DNA of 64,000 nt from VAZQ01 sp963712565 (GCA_963712565.1 CAVQIP010000032.1:1-64000); one strand, 5' to 3'. Numbered from the stretch's first letter, positions 37,918-54,533 are shown. Numbers and translations: made by a program. Notes: generated by a model not told the origin, from the sequence alone.

Positions 37918-38982
37918 ATGGAGTTCGGCGTTCAGTTCTTTCCGGCCGTTGGCCCCGATCAGAAGTCAGCCGAGCAATATTGGCGCGAGGCGCTCGAGCT
38001 CACGCAACTGGCCGAACGGCTGGGCTTCACCAATGTGCGCACGGTCGAGCATTACTTCTCGTCCTATGGCGGCTACAGTCCCGATCCGCTGATCTTCCTC
38101 AGCGCCGCGGCGGCGGTGACGCGTTCCGTGCGCCTGATCACCGGCGCGGTGCTCCCGGTTTTCAACAATCCGCTGAAGCTCGCCGGCCAGATCGGAATGG
38201 TGGATGCGATCTCCGGCGGCCGCCTGGAGGTGGGCTTTGCGCGCGCCTTTCTGCCGCACGAGTTCGCCCGCTTCGGCATTTCGATGGACGAGAGCCGCGC
38301 CCGGTTCGACGAAGGACTGGAGCAAATCCGGCGCCTGCTCGAGGAGGACAAGGTCACGGCGCGCGGCCGCTTCCACAGCTTCGAAGACGCGACCTCGCTG
38401 CCGCGTCCGACGCAGAAGCCGCGCCCGCCCTTCTGGATCGCGGCCCTCTCCACCAAGGAATCGTTCGAGAATGCCGGTACGCTGGGCCACTATCTCATGG
38501 GCATTCCGCTCGCCGGAGCGCACATGGCGAGCCTGCTGCAGGTCTATCGCGACGCCTGGACCGCGGCGGGCCATCCCGGGCGCGGCAAGGTGATGCTCGC
38601 GTTCCACATGTATTGCGCCGAGACCAAGGCGAAGGCCGCGGCGGCCGCGCGCGCGCCGCTCAATCAGTATCTCAAGTCCATCGTGGACGCGGCGTCGGAA
38701 TGGATGTCCGGCGTATCCTCGCGCGACTATCCCAACTATCAGAAAACGATCCAGGCGCTCTCGCGCGAGACATTCGAGTCGCAGGTCGAGAAGGGCGCGG
38801 CCTGGATCGGCACCCCGGAGGAGATCCGCAGCGCCATCGAGGGCTACGACCGCCATGTCGGCGGCTTCGAGTCCGCCTCGCTGCAGGTCAATTTCGGCAT
38901 GATCGACCGTGCCGAGGCCGAGCAGTCGATGCGGCTGTTCGCCCGCGAGGTGATGCCGTATTTTGCCCGCACGTCCGCGTAG
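37918..38982 (+). CDS. LLM class flavin-dependent oxidoreductase (bacterial luciferase-like)
   Basis: 354 residues, TIM-barrel monooxygenase of the luciferase-like superfamily using reduced flavin. Motifs: MEFGVQFFPAV, TVEHYFSSYGGYSPDPLIFLSAAAAVT, DAISGGRLEVGFARAF and the C-terminal GTPEEIRSAIEGY. The substrate cannot be told. It lies between DoxX and a Rieske oxygenase, a catabolic setting for oxidative attack on an aromatic or sulfur-containing compound. Confidence 0.92.
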   Translation: MEFGVQFFPAVGPDQKSAEQYWREALELTQLAERLGFTNVRTVEHYFSSYGGYSPDPLIFLSAAAAVTRSVRLITGAVLPVFNNPLKLAGQIGMVDAISGGRLEVGFARAFLPHEFARFGISMDESRARFDEGLEQIRRLLEEDKVTARGRFHSFEDATSLPRPTQKPRPPFWIAALSTKESFENAGTLGHYLMGIPLAGAHMASLLQVYRDAWTAAGHPGRGKVMLAFHMYCAETKAKAAAAARAPLNQYLKSIVDAASEWMSGVSSRDYPNYQKTIQALSRETFESQVEKGAAWIGTPEEIRSAIEGYDRHVGGFESASLQVNFGMIDRAEAEQSMRLFAREVMPYFARTSA

Positions 38983-39091
38983 CAGCGGTGGTCCGGCCGC
39001 TCTGGCTTCGGCGCTGCGGCTCTACTAACATTTCCGATCTGCTGCGCATTGGGGCTTCGCCGATGCGACAGGTCTTTTCGGAGGTGCTTCC

Positions 39092-40111
39092 ATGTTCTTG
39101 CGCAACGGCTGGTACGCCGCGATCTGGTCGAAGGAACTGCAGGAGCGCCCGGTCGGACGAATCTTTCTCGACGAGAAAGTGGTGCTGTTCCGCAACGCCT
39201 CCGGCCAGGTCGCCGCGCTGGAAGACTGCTGCTGTCACCGCGCGGCGCCGTTGTCGAAGGGTGAATTGTCGGGCGACTACCTCGCGTGCGGCTACCACGG
39301 GCTGAAATACGACATCAACGGGCAGTGCGTGGAGGTGCCGGGCCAGAGCATGATTCCGCGCGGCGCCAAGGTCAGAAGCTACCCCGTCCGCGAAAAATGG
39401 GGCGCGGTCTGGATCTGGATGGGAGAGCCGGCCAATGCCGACGAATCGAAGATTCCGAACTTGTACTGGCTCGGCGATCCGAAGTGGGCGGCCACGCCCG
39501 GCTACATTCATCTGAAATCGAACTATCAGTTTCTCATCGATAACCTGCTCGATCTCACGCACGTCGCCTACGTTCACAAAAAGACGCTGGCTGGCGACCC
39601 GCGCGAAGCGACGACGCCGACCAAGACCGAACGTCTGCCGGACGGCGTTCGCGTCGGACGCTGGATGATCGATTTCGTTCCGCCGCCGCTGTTTGCCAGG
39701 GCCGGAAATTTCACCGGCAACGTGGACCGATGGCAGTTCGCGACCTGGAATCCGCCCGCGACGGTGTATCTCGACGTCGGCTGCGCCAAGACCGGAACAG
39801 GCGCCCCCGCAGGCGACCGCAGCCAAGGGATATCGATCTGGTCGAGCCACCTGATCACTCCCGAGAGCGAGAGTTCGAGTCACTACCTGTTCTGCTTTGC
39901 GCGCGACTTTGCGCTCGGCGACCCCGAAATGTCCAAGCTGCTCTATGAGGGCTCGCGGGCCACGTTTCTCGAAGACGCCGACATGCTCGAGGCGGTGCAG
40001 ACGAACCGCCGCGACGGCTCGCTCGACGGCCTGGTCGACATCGGCGCCGACGCCGCGCAGCTGCAGGCGCGGCGGATGCTGGCTCGAATGATCGAAGCCG
40101 AGCGTGCTTGA
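39092..40111 (+). CDS. Rieske 2Fe-2S ring-hydroxylating / O-demethylase oxygenase, large subunit (VanA-like)
   Basis: 339 residues. Rieske cluster ligands C47-C-H49 and C66-GY-H69 (CCHRAAPLSKGEL...CGYH). The mononuclear iron site has N-LLD154-LTH157-VAYVH162. Length and spacing resemble vanillate O-demethylase oxygenase and related aryl-ether demethylases. No reductase gene is adjacent, so an electron donor must be encoded elsewhere. 109 bases after the LLM gene. Confidence 0.93.
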   Translation: MFLRNGWYAAIWSKELQERPVGRIFLDEKVVLFRNASGQVAALEDCCCHRAAPLSKGELSGDYLACGYHGLKYDINGQCVEVPGQSMIPRGAKVRSYPVREKWGAVWIWMGEPANADESKIPNLYWLGDPKWAATPGYIHLKSNYQFLIDNLLDLTHVAYVHKKTLAGDPREATTPTKTERLPDGVRVGRWMIDFVPPPLFARAGNFTGNVDRWQFATWNPPATVYLDVGCAKTGTGAPAGDRSQGISIWSSHLITPESESSSHYLFCFARDFALGDPEMSKLLYEGSRATFLEDADMLEAVQTNRRDGSLDGLVDIGADAAQLQARRMLARMIEAERA

Positions 40112-40181
40112 AGCGGGGGATCGCGATGCGCGGCGTGGCATGGATGCGCCTCGATACCAGCAACGTTCCCGAGCGCCGCAC

Positions 40182-43010
40182 TCACGTGGCCGTCGCGCGC
40201 AGCTTCGATCCTATGGCCGGTCGCTCGCTCCTGGTCGGCGTGACCCGGGCCCGCAGGACGGCAACGGGGAGCGTATCGAATAGGTCGGCAACCGCCAGCC
40301 GCGGACCTGTCGTCGTCTTGCCGGGCGCCAGGATGTCGGCGACGTCGGAAAAATCTTCGAGCGAGAGCGTCGCGTTCCAGGCCGCGCCGGAAGGCCAGCG
40401 CCGGCCCTGCTCGGTGGCGCGGGCAAACAACCGCCCAGTCACGACGATAACGGCGCTGCGGCCGCTGAGGCGCGCGAACGCGACCAGCTCGTCGCTGTTC
40501 GGGCCGGCCACGTCGAGCGGGCGGTAGGAGCCGCCGGCAAAAACCTCGGGAAGCTCCTGCCGCAGCGCCAGCAGCCGGCGCATGAGGGCGAATTTGATAC
40601 GGCCGTCCGGCCAGGCCGCGGCCAAGTTGCGCCAATCCGGTTGTTCGATCGAGCTCAGCGCCGATCGGCGCGCGGCAAAGTCGACCGGCCGGCGATTATC
40701 GGGATCGACCAGCGCCAGATCCCAAAGCTCGGTACCTTGATAGAAATCGGGGACGCCGGGCATCGTCGTCTTCAGCACCAGCTGCGTCAGGCTGTTCAGC
40801 GCACCGATCAACGCCGCGCGACGCGCGAATGCGTCGAACGAGTCGAGGAATCGCGCCGAGCGATCCTCGAACAGGCGATGCACAAAGTTCCGAAGCCCGC
40901 TCTCGTAATCTTCGTTGGGCGCGAGCCAGCTCGTCTGCTGCTTGCCCTCGCGGGCGGCCTTGACCGCGTAGGCCTGCATTCGTTCGACGAAGCTTTCATC
41001 GCGTCCGGCCAAAGGCCAGGCGCCGAGCAAGGACTGATACAGCATGTATTCGTGCGCCGGCGACGGAATTCGCACCGACCCGGACGACTCCGCCAGTGCG
41101 GCGTTGAGCTTGCGCCAGTCCTCCACCTTGTGGGCCCACTCCCCGGGCAGCTCGGAGAGCGCGATCAGTCGTGCACGGGCGTCTTCGCCGCGCTTGGTGT
41201 CGTGCGTCGCGGTCGTGGTCAGGCCGTGCGGCGACTTCGCCGCCCGCTCCCGCATGCGCTGGTGAAAGGCGCCGACGGAGAGCCCGCCGGCGGCCGGATT
41301 GCCGCCGACCTCGTTGAGCGCGAGCAGGCGGTGATAACGATAAAACGCCGTGTCCTCCAGGGACTTTGCCATCATCGGCCCGGTGAATTGCTGGACCTTG
41401 AACGCGAAGCGGCGGTCGCGCGCGATGCTGTGTCCTGTTCGGCCGGGGGAGACGAGGTCGAGCGTGAGCGCGTCGCGCAGGAAATCGAAGATCGCGCTGT
41501 CGGAACCGAACCAATCCGCGCGCGCCTTGGCGAGCGCCGCGTCGATGACGGCGCGGTCCTCCCGCGAGGGGCCGGAAGGGGTCACGTAGGTGCGGTAGAT
41601 CGGGAAATGCAGGATGAACAATTCGAATGCCCGGCGCAGGCGATCGGGGGGATAATCGCGGGTGGCGTAATGACCGGCGGCGATGCGCGCAAGCAGACGT
41701 ACCAATACGGTAAACTCGCTCGCCAGGATGTTTTCGATCACGCGGCGCTTGGCCTCGATGAGAATGGCATCAAAAGCGCGTTCATCGCCGCTCGCCTCCC
41801 GCCAGGCTCGCTCGAGCGCGCCGAGACCGCGGTCGTCGAGCAGGACGCGCGAGATGATATTGAGCCATTCGTAGCCGGTCGTGCCGGCGACGCCGGCAAA
41901 GCGCGGCAGGCGTTCTCCGTCGGCGAGAATCTTTTCGACGATGACGTAGAACGGCTCATCGCCTGGCGGCCTTTGAGTGTCGATCAGCCGTTGCAGCCGG
42001 CGGAAATACTGGTGCGGATCGCGCAGTCCGTCGATGTGGTCGAGGCGCAGCCCTTGCAGGCTGCTGTTGCCGATGAGACGGCGGACCAGACCATGAATGG
42101 CGTCGAAGGTGCGCGCATCCTCGACCCGGAGCCCGGCCAGCTCGTTGATGTCGAAAAATCGCCGGTAATTGATCTCGCTGCCGGCAAGGCGCCAATGCGC
42201 GAGCCGGTAATGCTGCCGCTCCAGCAGGTAATGCAGGGCAAGGACGGCTCCCGGCTCGCCGGAGCCGGGGCGATAGGCGCGCAGGCCACGCTCGATAACG
42301 TCCTTGCCGCCGGCGATCGCAGCAAGCTCGGCCTTGAAGGCCGGCGCCTGCGGGCGCGGCGGATTGTGCGGGCCGCGGTAGCGCGCCGCCAAGTCGAGCA
42401 GCTTGCGGCCCGCCGGCTCATCGCGCGCGCCGGCCTCCGCCACCGCTTTCTGCAGGATTTCGCCGTACCGGTTGGGACCGATCGGGAGCCGATGCTCGCC
42501 GTAGCAAACGGAAAAGCTGCCCTCCGCGGCATTGTATCGAAGCTCGATCTCTCCGCTTTCGAGCGCCTCGCCGTAGGAGCGTCCGAGGATCGGGATCAAC
42601 ACGCCGCCGCGCGGGCGTCCCGGCAGCGTCTGCCAATCGATATCGAAGGACGCGGCGTAGGGCGATTTCGGTCCCCACTCCAGCACGTCGAGCCACCAGG
42701 GACTGTCGGCATGCAGGACAGCCATGTGGTTGGGCACGAAATCGAGAATGAGCCCGATATCCGCCTGGGCGAGGGCCTCGCGCAACCGTTGGAAGGCATC
42801 TTCGCCGCCGAGCTCTGGATTGAGAGCATTGTGGTCGACCACGTCATAGCCGTGCGTGCTGCCCGATCGCGCCTTGAGGAAGGGCGAAGCGTAGAGATGA
42901 CTGATGCCCAGCGCCTTGAGATACGGCACCAGCGCGGCGGCGGCGTCGAACCCGAAGCTCGGGGTCAGCTGGAGACGGTAGGTTGCGATCGGTATGGCGG
43001 GCGGCATCAT
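40182..43010 (-). CDS. treY: Malto-oligosyltrehalose synthase TreY
   Basis: GH13 enzyme that turns the reducing-end alpha-1,4 bond of a malto-oligosaccharide into alpha,alpha-1,1, making malto-oligosyltrehalose. 942 residues, usual size. IPIATYRLQLTPSFGFDAA at the N-terminus, GISHLYASPFLKARSGSTHGYD, LDFVPNHMA, nucleophile region GLRLDHIDGL, VEKILADGE and TTTATHDTKRGEDARARL are TreY signatures. The start at 43010 overlaps the treZ stop in ATGA. Last gene of the 54269-40182 operon. Confidence 0.97.
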   Translation of the reverse strand: MMPPAIPIATYRLQLTPSFGFDAAAALVPYLKALGISHLYASPFLKARSGSTHGYDVVDHNALNPELGGEDAFQRLREALAQADIGLILDFVPNHMAVLHADSPWWLDVLEWGPKSPYAASFDIDWQTLPGRPRGGVLIPILGRSYGEALESGEIELRYNAAEGSFSVCYGEHRLPIGPNRYGEILQKAVAEAGARDEPAGRKLLDLAARYRGPHNPPRPQAPAFKAELAAIAGGKDVIERGLRAYRPGSGEPGAVLALHYLLERQHYRLAHWRLAGSEINYRRFFDINELAGLRVEDARTFDAIHGLVRRLIGNSSLQGLRLDHIDGLRDPHQYFRRLQRLIDTQRPPGDEPFYVIVEKILADGERLPRFAGVAGTTGYEWLNIISRVLLDDRGLGALERAWREASGDERAFDAILIEAKRRVIENILASEFTVLVRLLARIAAGHYATRDYPPDRLRRAFELFILHFPIYRTYVTPSGPSREDRAVIDAALAKARADWFGSDSAIFDFLRDALTLDLVSPGRTGHSIARDRRFAFKVQQFTGPMMAKSLEDTAFYRYHRLLALNEVGGNPAAGGLSVGAFHQRMRERAAKSPHGLTTTATHDTKRGEDARARLIALSELPGEWAHKVEDWRKLNAALAESSGSVRIPSPAHEYMLYQSLLGAWPLAGRDESFVERMQAYAVKAAREGKQQTSWLAPNEDYESGLRNFVHRLFEDRSARFLDSFDAFARRAALIGALNSLTQLVLKTTMPGVPDFYQGTELWDLALVDPDNRRPVDFAARRSALSSIEQPDWRNLAAAWPDGRIKFALMRRLLALRQELPEVFAGGSYRPLDVAGPNSDELVAFARLSGRSAVIVVTGRLFARATEQGRRWPSGAAWNATLSLEDFSDVADILAPGKTTTGPRLAVADLFDTLPVAVLRARVTPTRSERPAIGSKLRATAT

Positions 43011-44769
43011 CCCGCTCCGATGCTCCAGAACACGGACCACGGCGGCAACTTGTCCATCGGGTCGCCTCCCCAGATCGGCCGGCCCGATCGAAAGTGCGGC
43101 GGCCGGTCTCCGTCGAGATCGGACAAATTGGCGAGCAGGACGAGCGCCTGGCCGTCGTCGAGCGACCAGTTCGCGGTCAAGACTCCCGCATCGCAGCGGG
43201 CCGATCCAAATGCTGCTGCCCGTAGCCGCGGAGCAATATCCCGTCGCCGCGCGGCTAGCAGATCGCGCACGAGCGCAAGCCGTCTGCGCCCCTCGGGCAT
43301 GGCCCGCGCGTCCCAATCGAGCACGGCGGCGCGGAAGGTTTCCTCCGCGAGCGGGTCGGGAATTTCGTCGCCGAAAGCGGCATAGGCGGTCTTGAACTCC
43401 TGGCGTCGACCTTGGCGCACCGCATCCGCCAGCGCGCCGCGAAAATCGCAGAAGAACGGGAACGGTTGGATCGATCCCCATTCTTCTCCCATGAACAGGA
43501 GCGGCGGCATCGGCGCGAGCAGGGTAACGGCTAGCGCCGCGGCGACGGCTGTTTCGTCCGCCTGCGTCGCAAGCCGCTCCCCCAATGGCCGATTGCCGAT
43601 CTGATCGTGATTCTGCAGAAAATTGACGAAAGCCAGCGGCGACAGCGCGCCCGAGGCTTCACCGCGTCGGCGGCCCTGTCGGTGCGGGGAGGACTCGCCC
43701 TGATAGGCGAAGCCGGAGGCCAACACGCGCGCGATGTGGCGGCGCGGGTCGGCAGCATAGTCCTGATAGTACCCCTTGTCCTCCCCGGCCAGCAGAACGT
43801 GCCAGGCATGGTGGTAGTCATCGTTCCATTGCGCGCGATATTTTCCTTGCGGCGGATCCGCCTGCGGATCGAGCAAGCTCGCCTGGTTTGCGTCGTTCTC
43901 CAAGACGAGATGGATCGCACGTCCGGTGGCGGCAGCGAAGTGCCCGACGACGCGGCTCAGATCATGCAGGATCGAGGGCCGCCCGGGCTCGACGATGGCA
44001 TGAACGGCATCGAGGCGCAGCCCGTCGAAACGATAACGTCCGAGCCAATGGAGCGCGTTTCCGATCGCGAAGGCGCGCACCTGCGGCACGCGGTAGTCGA
44101 TGGCGTGTCCCCAGGGCGTGTGCGCAGAGGCGAAGAATGCAGGCGCGTAGCGGTGCAGATAATTGCCTTCCGGGCCGAAATGATTGTAGACCACGTCGAG
44201 AAAGACCATCAGCCCGCGCAAATGAGCTGCGTCGATCAGCGCCCGCAGATCATCCGGGCGGCCATAGCTGCTGTCGGGCGCGTAGAGCAGGACACCGTCG
44301 TAGCCCCAGTTGCGCCGGCCGGCGAAATCGGCGATCGGCATCAGTTCGATTGCGGTCACCCCGGCTTCGACGATGGAGTCGAGCTTCTCGATCGCGGATC
44401 GAAACGTGCCGCCCGGCGTGAAGGTGCCGACGTGCAGCTCTAGAAAGACCGCGTCCTCCCACGGCCGCCCGCGCCATTCGTCGGCGCGCCATTCGAACTG
44501 ATCGTGATCGATGACCTCGCTTGGGCCGGATACGTCCTGCGGCTGGAAGTGCGACGCCGGATCGGGAACATCGATTTCGCCGTCCAATCGATATCTGTAC
44601 AGCGTGCCGGCGCGGCAATTTGGAATGGTGATTTCGTACCAGCCCGCGTCCTGAGCCTGCATCGGATACGCCCGATCGAGCATTACGTCGACGTGTTTGG
44701 CGGCGGGAGCCCAAAGGCGGAAAGTGACGCCGCTGGAACGCAGCTCCGCTCCAAAGCGAACGCTCGCCG

Positions 44770-44773
<4 letters not shown>
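43007..44773 (-). CDS. treZ: Malto-oligosyltrehalose trehalohydrolase TreZ
   Basis: GH13 hydrolase that releases trehalose from malto-oligosyltrehalose. 588 residues. An N-terminal CBM48-like domain (VTFRLWAPAAKHVDVML) precedes the barrel: VFLELHVGTFTPGGTF, LDVVYNHFGPEGNYL, FDGLRLDAVHAI (nucleophile Asp), HLVLENDANQ (acid Glu) and FLQNHDQIGNR. Overlaps treX upstream and treY downstream by four bases each. Confidence 0.97.
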
Positions 44774-46842
<2,069 letters not shown>

Positions 46843-46843
46843 C

Positions 46844-48991
46844 CTAGTGCTCCGGGACGAGAAAAATTGCTGCAAGCGGCGGAATGACAAGGCTGACCTC
46901 GGGAATCGTGCCTTCGTCCAACGTCCTGACCGCGCCCGCGTTCCCGACATTGCTGCCGCCATAGCGCTCGGAATCGGTGTTGAGGAGCTCCCGCCAAGTC
47001 CCGGAAAACGGAACCTTGATGCGGTAATCCCGGTAGACCTCGGGCGTGAAATTGACGACCACCAGGCAGCGCTCGCGTGTCTCGCGCCCTTTCCGCAGCC
47101 AAGCGAAGACGCTGCGGTCGGCGTCGTGCGCGACCAGCCACTCGAAACCCGCGCTGTCGCAATCGAGTTCATGCAGCGCTGGCACGGTGCGATAGAGGCG
47201 ATTCAGATCGCCCACCAATGCCTGGACGCCCGCGTGAGGTGGTCGCTCGAGGAGATGCCAATCGAGCGAATGGTCATGACGCCACTCGGCCTCCTGAGCA
47301 AACTCATTGCCCATGAACAAGAGCTTCTTGCCCGGGTGCCCGAACATGAACCCGTAATAGGCGCGCAGATTGGCGAAGCGCTGCCAGCCGTCGCCCGGCA
47401 TCCGGCCGAGGATCGAACGCTTGCCGTGAACGACTTCGTCGTGCGAGAGCGGCAGTATGAAGTTCTCGAAGAACGCGTAGTGCAGACCGAACAGGATCTG
47501 ATCATGGTGGTGCTTGCGGTGGATCGGGTCTTTGCCGATGTATTCCAGCGTGTCGTGCATCCATCCCATGTTCCATTTGTATCCGAACCCGAGCCCGCCC
47601 CAGTCGACCGGCCGCGATACCATCGGCCAGGCAGTCGACTCCTCCGCTGCCGTGGTTGCATTCGGGAAACGCGAGAATGCTTCCGAGTTGAAGCGCCGAA
47701 GAAAGCTGATGGCGTCGAGATTCTCGCGCCCGCCGAACTTGTTCGGAACCCAGCCGCCCGCGGGACGGCTGTAATCCAGATACAGCATCGAGGCGACGGC
47801 ATCGACGCGCAGACCGTCGACGCGATAGCGATCGAGCCAGAACAATCCGCTGGCAAGCAGAAAGTTCGTCACCTCGGTGCGTCCGTAGTTGTAGATCAGC
47901 GTGTTCCAGTCGAGGTGACGACCCTGCTGCGGATTGAGGTGCTCGTACAATGCCGTTCCGTCGAAACGGCCGAGGCCGTGCGGGTCGTCGGGGAAGTGTC
48001 CCGGAACCCAATCGAGCAGGACGGCCAAGCCGGCTTGGTGACACGCATCGACCAACGCGGCGAAGTCCGCCGGAGTGCCAAACCGGCTCGTGGGCGCGAA
48101 CAGGCCGGTCGGCTGGTAGCCCCAAGAGCCGTCGAACGGATGCTCGCTGACCGGCAGGAACTCGACATGGGTGAAGCCGAGCTCGCGCGCATAGTTCGGC
48201 AATTCATTCGCAAGCTCGCGATAGGTCAGCCAGCGGCCGCCGCCGCCGCGTCGCCAGGAGCCCAGATGCACTTCGTAGATCGATATCGGTGCGCTCAATG
48301 CGTTGACGCCGCTGCGGGGCGGGTGCGGGTTGCGAGATCGCGCTCTGATCGATCACGATCGAAGCGGTCTGCGGCCGTAGCTCGGATGCGAACGCCAGCG
48401 GATCGGATTTCAGCGGCAACATGTGGCCGTCGGGCCCGATGATCTCGTATTTGTACCTGTCGCCGGGCTTGGCTTCGGGCACGAAAATTTCCCAAAAGCC
48501 GTTGCCGCGCACGCGCATGGCGTGGCGCCGTCCATCCCACAGGTTGAAATCTCCGACCACGCTGACGCGCTGGGCCGCGGGCGCGAAGACCGCGAACGCC
48601 ACGCCGGGGACGCCTTCAAGTACCATCGGATGCGCGCCGAGCTTGTCGTAGGCGTGCATGTGCGTCCCTTCGCCGAGCAGATAGAGGTCAAAATCGGAAA
48701 TTGTTGGAGGAAAGCGATATGGGTCTTCGAGCTCGACCTGCCGCTCGCCGTAGCGTGCGCGCACGCGGTAGCGTCGCGAGCCGTTCGCCAGTGGGCCTTC
48801 GAATAGCCCGGCGTCATGGATGCGCTTGAGGCGGCTTTCGCGGCCGCGCTCGTCGATGATGGCTACCCCTTCCGCGTCCGGCAGGAAGATGCGCACAATC
48901 TGCACGTCACCTTCGACATGGGGGCCGAGATAGTGGAACGGATCGGAATGGCGACCCTCGATGACGGCATGGGCTTCCGGCGTGAGCGAGG

Positions 48992-48995
<4 letters not shown>
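46844..48995 (-). CDS. glgB: 1,4-alpha-glucan branching enzyme GlgB, one frameshift
   Basis: Makes alpha-1,6 branches in glycogen or GlgE-made glucan. N-terminal part (FHYLGPHVEG; FAVFAPAAQRVSVVGDFNLWDG) and C-terminal part (IYEVHLGSWRR; VDGLRVDAVASMLYLDYSR; AEESTAWP; LPLSHDEVVHGKRS; FMGNEFAQ) are in different frames, joined at about 48305-48330. The span of 2152 bases is 3n+1, so one inserted base (a C-rich run) explains it; the corrected protein is about 716 residues. The start at 48995 overlaps the treS-mak stop. Confidence 0.94.
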
Positions 48996-52277
<3,282 letters not shown>

Positions 52278-52288
52278 GGGCAGGACCT

Positions 52289-54269
52289 TCACGGGAAGCA
52301 ACGTAAGAACAGGGCGGGGTCCTGCTCGGGATTGATGCGCAGGCGCACGCCGCCCCATTCGATCGCGTGCCGCTCGCTGGTGATCAGGTTTTCAACGTAC
52401 TTGACGCGCTGGCGCGACGCCGATCGGACCGATTTCGATGTCGCCGAAATGAAACCAGAACTCGCGCGGTCCGGCCTTCGTCAATGCAACCGCGACGGCC
52501 ACCGCATTGTCGCCGGTCGCCGATTCCTTGACGAATCCGATGACCTCGTCGTCGTCGACCTGGGCGAAGCGCAGGTTGCTGGTCTGCTGCAAGGCCGCAT
52601 TGCTCTTACGGATCCAGTTGAGGTGCCCGATGTAATTCTTGATATTGCCCGGCCGGTTCCAGTCGCGGGCCTTCAGTTGGTATTTTTCGGAATCGAGGTA
52701 TTCCTCTTTGCCCGGTATCGGCTCGTGCTCGAGCAGCTCGAAGCCGTTGTAGATGCCGTAATTGCTCGACAGCGTGCCCGCGAGCGCGACGCGTGCCTTG
52801 AAGATCCAAGGCTCGCCGGTCTGCAGATGGAAGGGCAAAATATCGGGGGTGTTGACGAAGAAATTCGGACGGAAATATTCGCGTTCCGGGTGGCGGGTGA
52901 TCTCGCTCAAATAGGCTTGCAGTTCCTCCTTGCCGGTGCGCCACGTGAAATAGGTATAGGACTGGGTGAAGCCGAGCTTGGCAAGCGCCTTCATCACTTT
53001 CGGCCGCGTGAAGGCCTCCGACAAAAAGAGGACATCCGGGTCGACCGACTGGACCTCTCGGATCAACCATTCCCAGAACGGGAACGGCTTGGTGTGAGGA
53101 TTGTCGACGCGAAAGATACGCACACCCTGACCCACCCAGAACAGCACCACGTCGCGCAGAGCCTTCCAAAGTCCCTCGCTGTCGGCGCCGTAGAAATCCG
53201 GAGTTACGATGTCCTCGTATTTCTTCGGCGGATTTTCCGCAAATCGAATCGAGCCGTCGGGCCTGCGCCTGAACCACTCCGGATGCCGCGCGACCCAGGG
53301 ATGATCGGGCGCGCATTGCACGGCGAAATCGAGCGCGACCTCCAGTCCGTAATCCGCGCATGCTCTCACCAGCCGTCGGAAGTCATCGAGCGTGCCCAAT
53401 TCCGGATGCACGGCATCGTGGCCGCCTTCGAGCGAACCGATGGCATAGGGGCTGCCGGGATCGCCAACCTCGGAATGCAGAGAATTGTTGCGCCCCTTGC
53501 GGTTGATGCGACCGATCGGATGGATCGGCGTCAAATACAGGACGTCGAAGCCGAGGGTGGCGATGTCGGGAAGACGGGCGATGCAATCGTCGAATGTGCC
53601 ATGCGCGCCGAGCGAGCGGGCTTGGCTGCGGGGCATCATTTCATACCAGGCGCTGGCGCGCGCCATCGGCCGGTCGGCGGTCAGTGGATAGCTGGCGCTA
53701 CGCGTGAGGTCGGACTGCTCGCCCGTGCGCGCCGCCGCCGCCAATTCATCCGACAGCAGCGCAGCCAGCTCCTCGGCCGTGTCGGAGGTCCGGCACAGCG
53801 TGCGGATCAGGCGGGCGTCGGCATCACGACGCGGCTTGAGCGCTGCCAGCAGGTTGCGGCCCTCCTCGATCTCGAGGCTGACGTCGATCCCGGCGTCACG
53901 TTTGGCAAGAAAATCGCGGCGCCAGGTTGCGAATGCGTCGGTCCAAGCCTCGACGGCATAGACATAACGGCCGGGCCTGGGAGGTATGAAGCTCGCGCGC
54001 CAGCGGTCATTGTCCTGCAGCCGCATCGGCGTTCGTGACCATTTGGCGGCCGCTTGCGGCCGCCACAACAGCTCGGCCGCCAGGACCGCGTGGCCGTCCC
54101 GGAAAATATCCGCCCATACCTCCACCGGCTCGCCGGCGATTCGTTTGACCGGAAAACGTCCGGCATCGACGACGGGATAGATGTCTTCGATGTAGATGCG
54201 ACGACCGCAAAGGTCGTCCACGGACGGGCTACTCACATTCGCTGTCACGGCTTGGTCGTGCTGTGCCAT
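52289..54269 (-). CDS. glgE: Maltosyltransferase GlgE (alpha-1,4-glucan:maltose-1-phosphate), frameshift at 3' end
   Basis: Extends alpha-1,4-glucan with maltose from maltose-1-phosphate. GH13_3 motifs: RIYIEDIYPVVDAGRFPVKR, LTPIHPIGRINRKGRNN, VRIFRVDNPHTKPF (nucleophile Asp about 389) and FLSEAFTRP (acid Glu about 418). The uncorrected frame stops at 52392. One inserted base near 52424 hides the normal tail: in the next frame RVKYVENLITSERHAIEW, then NPEQDPALFLRCFP, ends at a TGA at 52289-52291. The 1981-base span is 3n+1, corrected to about 659 residues, the family length. First gene of the operon. Confidence 0.95.
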
Positions 54270-54309
54270 CCTGCCATCCCGCCCGCACGGCAGAAGGACA
54301 TGCCGATGG

Positions 54310-54335
54310 AACCGACAAATCCCCGTTCAGGTTCC
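54310..54335 (-). promoter_or_regulatory. EcfG-type general stress promoter of the glgE operon
   Basis: On the minus strand GGAAC (54335-54331), 17 bases, then GGTT (54313-54310). The alphaproteobacterial EcfG/PhyR-controlled consensus is GGAAC-N16/17-CGTT; one base differs in the -10. Predicted start of transcription is about 33 bases before the glgE ATG. Trehalose/glycogen genes are common members of this regulon. Confidence 0.5.
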
Positions 54336-54405
54336 GGGGAGCCGCCGTTTCCGATACATTGCGCGGAACGAAAGCGCGAAATCCCCGGGAACGCAATGGT
54401 GTGCC

Positions 54406-54430
54406 ACGGAACCAACCCGGGGCGCCTCTG
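54406..54430 (+). promoter_or_regulatory. Candidate EcfG-type promoter of malQ
   Basis: GGAAC (54406-54410), 16 bases, TGTT (54427-54430), one base off the EcfG consensus, reading toward malQ with a leader of about 100 bases. Weaker than the glgE site because of the long leader. Confidence 0.35.
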
Positions 54431-54533
54431 TTGTCGGGTGGATTTTGTCGAGAAATCTCGGTTTTGCGCCCACGCAGGGCTCAGGCCGGTCGGTCGCTGC
54501 AGCGAGTTCGCGGCCCGGTAGAGCAGGTCGGCA

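Noticed and set aside
40641..43385. Very long open frame opposite treY
   Set aside because: GC-rich third positions keep the antisense frame open; its protein is Arg/Gly/Ala-rich without motifs, while treY has full family signatures.
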